Position numbers and translations under genes: made by a program
Shown here: positions 61,938 to 64,000 of the stretch, piece after piece
Numbering within the stretch: the stretch's first letter is position 1
Layout of the letters: each line of letters begins with the position of its first letter
Notes under the pieces: model-generated
The model's database searches: none
Told to the model about the DNA's origin: nothing
The model's input: the letters and a program-made list of their open reading frames with translations, nothing else
NCBI RefSeq assembly: GCF_033100115.1
Contig: NZ_CP136910.1
Location: 744,001-808,000, forward strand
Direction: 5' to 3'
Length of the DNA: 64,000 nucleotides
Origin: Anaerocolumna sp. AGMB13020
Lineage (GTDB): Bacteria > Bacillota > Clostridia > Lachnospirales > Lachnospiraceae

Positions 61938-64000
61938 TTAATTTTTCCCTGACTCTGGATTATAACCGATGTCTTTTGAAATAAAATCCGGTATATTATC
62001 TTTGGAAAAATAACTGTAAACATAGGTTTCATTACCGTATTCATCAACACCTAATACTATATTGACCTCCAGATTATATTCCGGCTTAAACATTATACTA
62101 TAGCTGTTCAAATAATTGGAAGGGATCGCTTTATCCAATATTTCCTGTATTTTTGTTTTCTCTTCATATACGTAAATATTTTCTTCCCCATTGTATGATT
62201 GTTCTTTCTCATAAACTTCCTTGGCAGAATCATATCCCTTGGTTCTGTCATATACAATTACTTTCTTCACCTGTTCTGCATTTATTGCTCCGTCTGCCTT
62301 AAATCCATGTGCCTCCAGGAATTTAAGTGTTTCGGTAAAGTTAGGGAGTATAAAATAATCAAATTCCCGGTTATTCGTAAATTTTAAGTTAAGAGTCGCT
62401 ATTGGTTTATTTGCCTGAATATCTTTCAGAGAGAGTGAAGTCAGCTCATTTCTATAGATATCCAATAAATTGTCTATTTCCTCCTTGGTAAGAGTCAGAC
62501 GCTTCTCCTCCAGAAATGTATTAGCGGAAACACTGGATATAGAAGCACTCTTCCATTGATATATAGGATAATAACCGGTCTTAAACTCTTTATTTGTATA
62601 AAGCTCAGAAAGCAATGAAAAATCATTGTCCTGAACGAACTGATAATTACGAGTTACCTTCTTCCCATTTTTCAGTTGGTAGGCAACTTGAACGCTGTAG
62701 TTCCCTACTGCATCTGCTGACTGCTCTTCATCAATGCCTTGAATACCAAGTTTTGCTATTTCATAAGCTGCATCAAAGGATTTCATCCGCATATATTTTT
62801 GCTGATAGTCAAAATTATTATAGTAATAGTCATAGGTTAACCCGTCTTCATTAATTTGCACATATCCCTTATCACTATCAAGTCCTGAGATCCAAATGCT
62901 CATCGATTCAACCTTGTCTTTCTCAGGTAAATAGGTATCATAATGAAATACATCAAATCGGAATATGCATACAATCAGAATAATTGTACCAGCTGCTGCT
63001 GCAAGCCCTTTTTTATGTGCGAAGGCCTTCTTTAAGTCAAACTGATAGATAATTTCTACGATTCCACCAAAAACGATGAAGACAAGTATCAGACCAAAAA
63101 TCAGCCAGCCGTCTGTATTCATACTGGATACCTGCATAAAAATCAGCCCGCCTGCCAAAGTAACAGGTACCAGCATCAGAAATTTTATAATAGGTTTCGC
63201 AAGTTCAAAGGCCATTGCCTTTCCAGCTGCTTCAGAGGGGCGTTTCTTGTAAAGGAACAGAGCAAGAGCAACTAACAGCAATATTACGACCATAGTAAAG
63301 AATATACTTCGGCCAAAACCATCCGTATCTCCTCTGAGAAGCTGTATTGTCCTTTGAATGTATTTACCGATAGGAGATAAAAACACCAAAATGTTTCTCT
63401 CTGACAGATTCTTTTCTATAAAAGTATCAAAGAAACTGCTGTAATACATGCTCCGAACCAACATTAATAGTGGTCCGTATGCCAGAAAAACACAGGTACC
63501 AAGTATACTAACCACTCCATTACCAGTCAGCATTACCGCTATAATTGTTATCGTATAGATCAAGAGAAAATAAAGCAGATTCATTCCGAGTGCCTGGAGG
63601 CTGTTTATAAACACATCCATCCCCATATAACTTTTTGCAAACAATACAATATAACATAAAAACATATTAAACACATATGGAATCAGATACAATAAAACTC
63701 CATCCACAAATTGAACCGCGAAGAATCTCTCTCTTTTTACCGGCATACTGTGGTAAAAATCAACCTTCTTTTTGGAGTGAAGATAGAAAAATCCACTATA
63801 CGCACAAATAAGCGCACCAATTATAGTAATAAAAAAATGCAAGGCATATCCGGGAGCCATGGATTGCAGAATATATGCTCTGGTGACATATATGTTTGTA
63901 CTATCTGAATACCCTTCTATGGTTAAAGCCAGTAATACCGGTCCAAGGAGAAAGAACACAAGTAAAGACAAGGCTACCGACCACAATCTTCTCTTAAAAT
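61938..64000 (-). CDS. ABC transporter permease, 5' end outside the window
   Basis: At least 686 residues are visible; the frame stays open through the right edge (FKRRLWSVALSL), so the start lies outside. The N-terminal half has about seven or eight membrane spans (LLVFFLLGPVLLALTIEGY; YFLLIYTITIIAVMLTGNGVVSILGTC), with the KKKVDFYHSMPVKRERFF loop typical of ABC-2-like permeases of clostridia. The C-terminal ~330 residues form a soluble domain with no recognised motif, and probably face outward. The ATPase gene is presumably just beyond the edge. Substrate unknown. Confidence 0.78.
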   Translation of the reverse strand, partial: FKRRLWSVALSLLVFFLLGPVLLALTIEGYSDSTNIYVTRAYILQSMAPGYALHFFITIIGALICAYSGFFYLHSKKKVDFYHSMPVKRERFFAVQFVDGVLLYLIPYVFNMFLCYIVLFAKSYMGMDVFINSLQALGMNLLYFLLIYTITIIAVMLTGNGVVSILGTCVFLAYGPLLMLVRSMYYSSFFDTFIEKNLSERNILVFLSPIGKYIQRTIQLLRGDTDGFGRSIFFTMVVILLLVALALFLYKKRPSEAAGKAMAFELAKPIIKFLMLVPVTLAGGLIFMQVSSMNTDGWLIFGLILVFIVFGGIVEIIYQFDLKKAFAHKKGLAAAAGTIILIVCIFRFDVFHYDTYLPEKDKVESMSIWISGLDSDKGYVQINEDGLTYDYYYNNFDYQQKYMRMKSFDAAYEIAKLGIQGIDEEQSADAVGNYSVQVAYQLKNGKKVTRNYQFVQDNDFSLLSELYTNKEFKTGYYPIYQWKSASISSVSANTFLEEKRLTLTKEEIDNLLDIYRNELTSLSLKDIQANKPIATLNLKFTNNREFDYFILPNFTETLKFLEAHGFKADGAINAEQVKKVIVYDRTKGYDSAKEVYEKEQSYNGEENIYVYEEKTKIQEILDKAIPSNYLNSYSIMFKPEYNLEVNIVLGVDEYGNETYVYSYFSKDNIPDFISKDIGYNPESGKN

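Overview
The window looks like the chromosome of an anaerobic, spore-forming Firmicute of the Lachnospiraceae type (Lachnoclostridium/Anaerocolumna-like). The DNA is AT-rich, with AGGAGG ribosome sites and frequent GTG/TTG starts. The gene content fits: many intracellular glycosidases, YesM/YesN-type two-component regulators, AraC and LacI regulators, a hybrid-cluster protein, a GerMN lipoprotein and several FtsX-type ABC exporters. This placement is inferred from gene content; there is no rRNA or tRNA in the window.

Region 1 (about 0.2-20.6 kb) is a glycan-use island. On the minus strand a sensor kinase/AraC-type response regulator pair precedes a sugar-binding lipoprotein, two sugar permeases and three glycosidases without signal peptides: an MGH1/trehalase-like enzyme, a DUF5060/apiosidase-like enzyme and a GH106-like rhamnosidase. 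A beta-keto acid cleavage enzyme follows. A LacI regulator separates this from a plus-strand operon encoding a fucose-isomerase-like enzyme, a split transketolase and an FGGY kinase. That enzyme set resembles the known D-apiose route (isomerase, apulose kinase, apulose-4-phosphate transketolase). The apiosidase-like and rhamnosidase-like enzymes nearby suggest import and intracellular breakdown of pectin (rhamnogalacturonan-II type) side chains. The substrate is an inference.

Region 2 (20.6-31.7 kb) holds an unusual ProC-like/PpnP fusion with a TrmB regulator, a small kinase, dapA, a 300-bp AT-rich tandem repeat beside a 213-bp palindrome, an AraC regulator with a GH2 enzyme, and asnA.

Region 3 (31.9-39.2 kb) is an OmpR-type two-component system, an AraC regulator, a DUF2000 protein and a MacB/Bce-like ABC exporter. 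Its promoter carries three direct repeats at 11-bp spacing. A histidine phosphatase converges on it.

Region 4 (39.8-51.1 kb) carries hcp, small enzymes, a second large FtsX exporter with the remnant of a decayed paralogous permease beside it, a sirtuin, and a Crp/Fnr regulator divergent from a pair of DUF606 membrane proteins across a perfect 16-bp palindrome.

Region 5 (51.2-64 kb) has a GH94 phosphorylase with phosphoglucomutase, a peptide deformylase gene interrupted by an amber codon inside its HExDH motif, a HxH-repeat YmaF-like protein, a third FtsX exporter, a ferritin-like/VIT1 protein, a short-chain dehydrogenase, a GerMN lipoprotein and a large permease that runs off the right edge. 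Elements with no named family include two related stem-loop repeats (near 20.6 and 56.5 kb) and a three-arm hairpin between the isomerase and transketolase genes.
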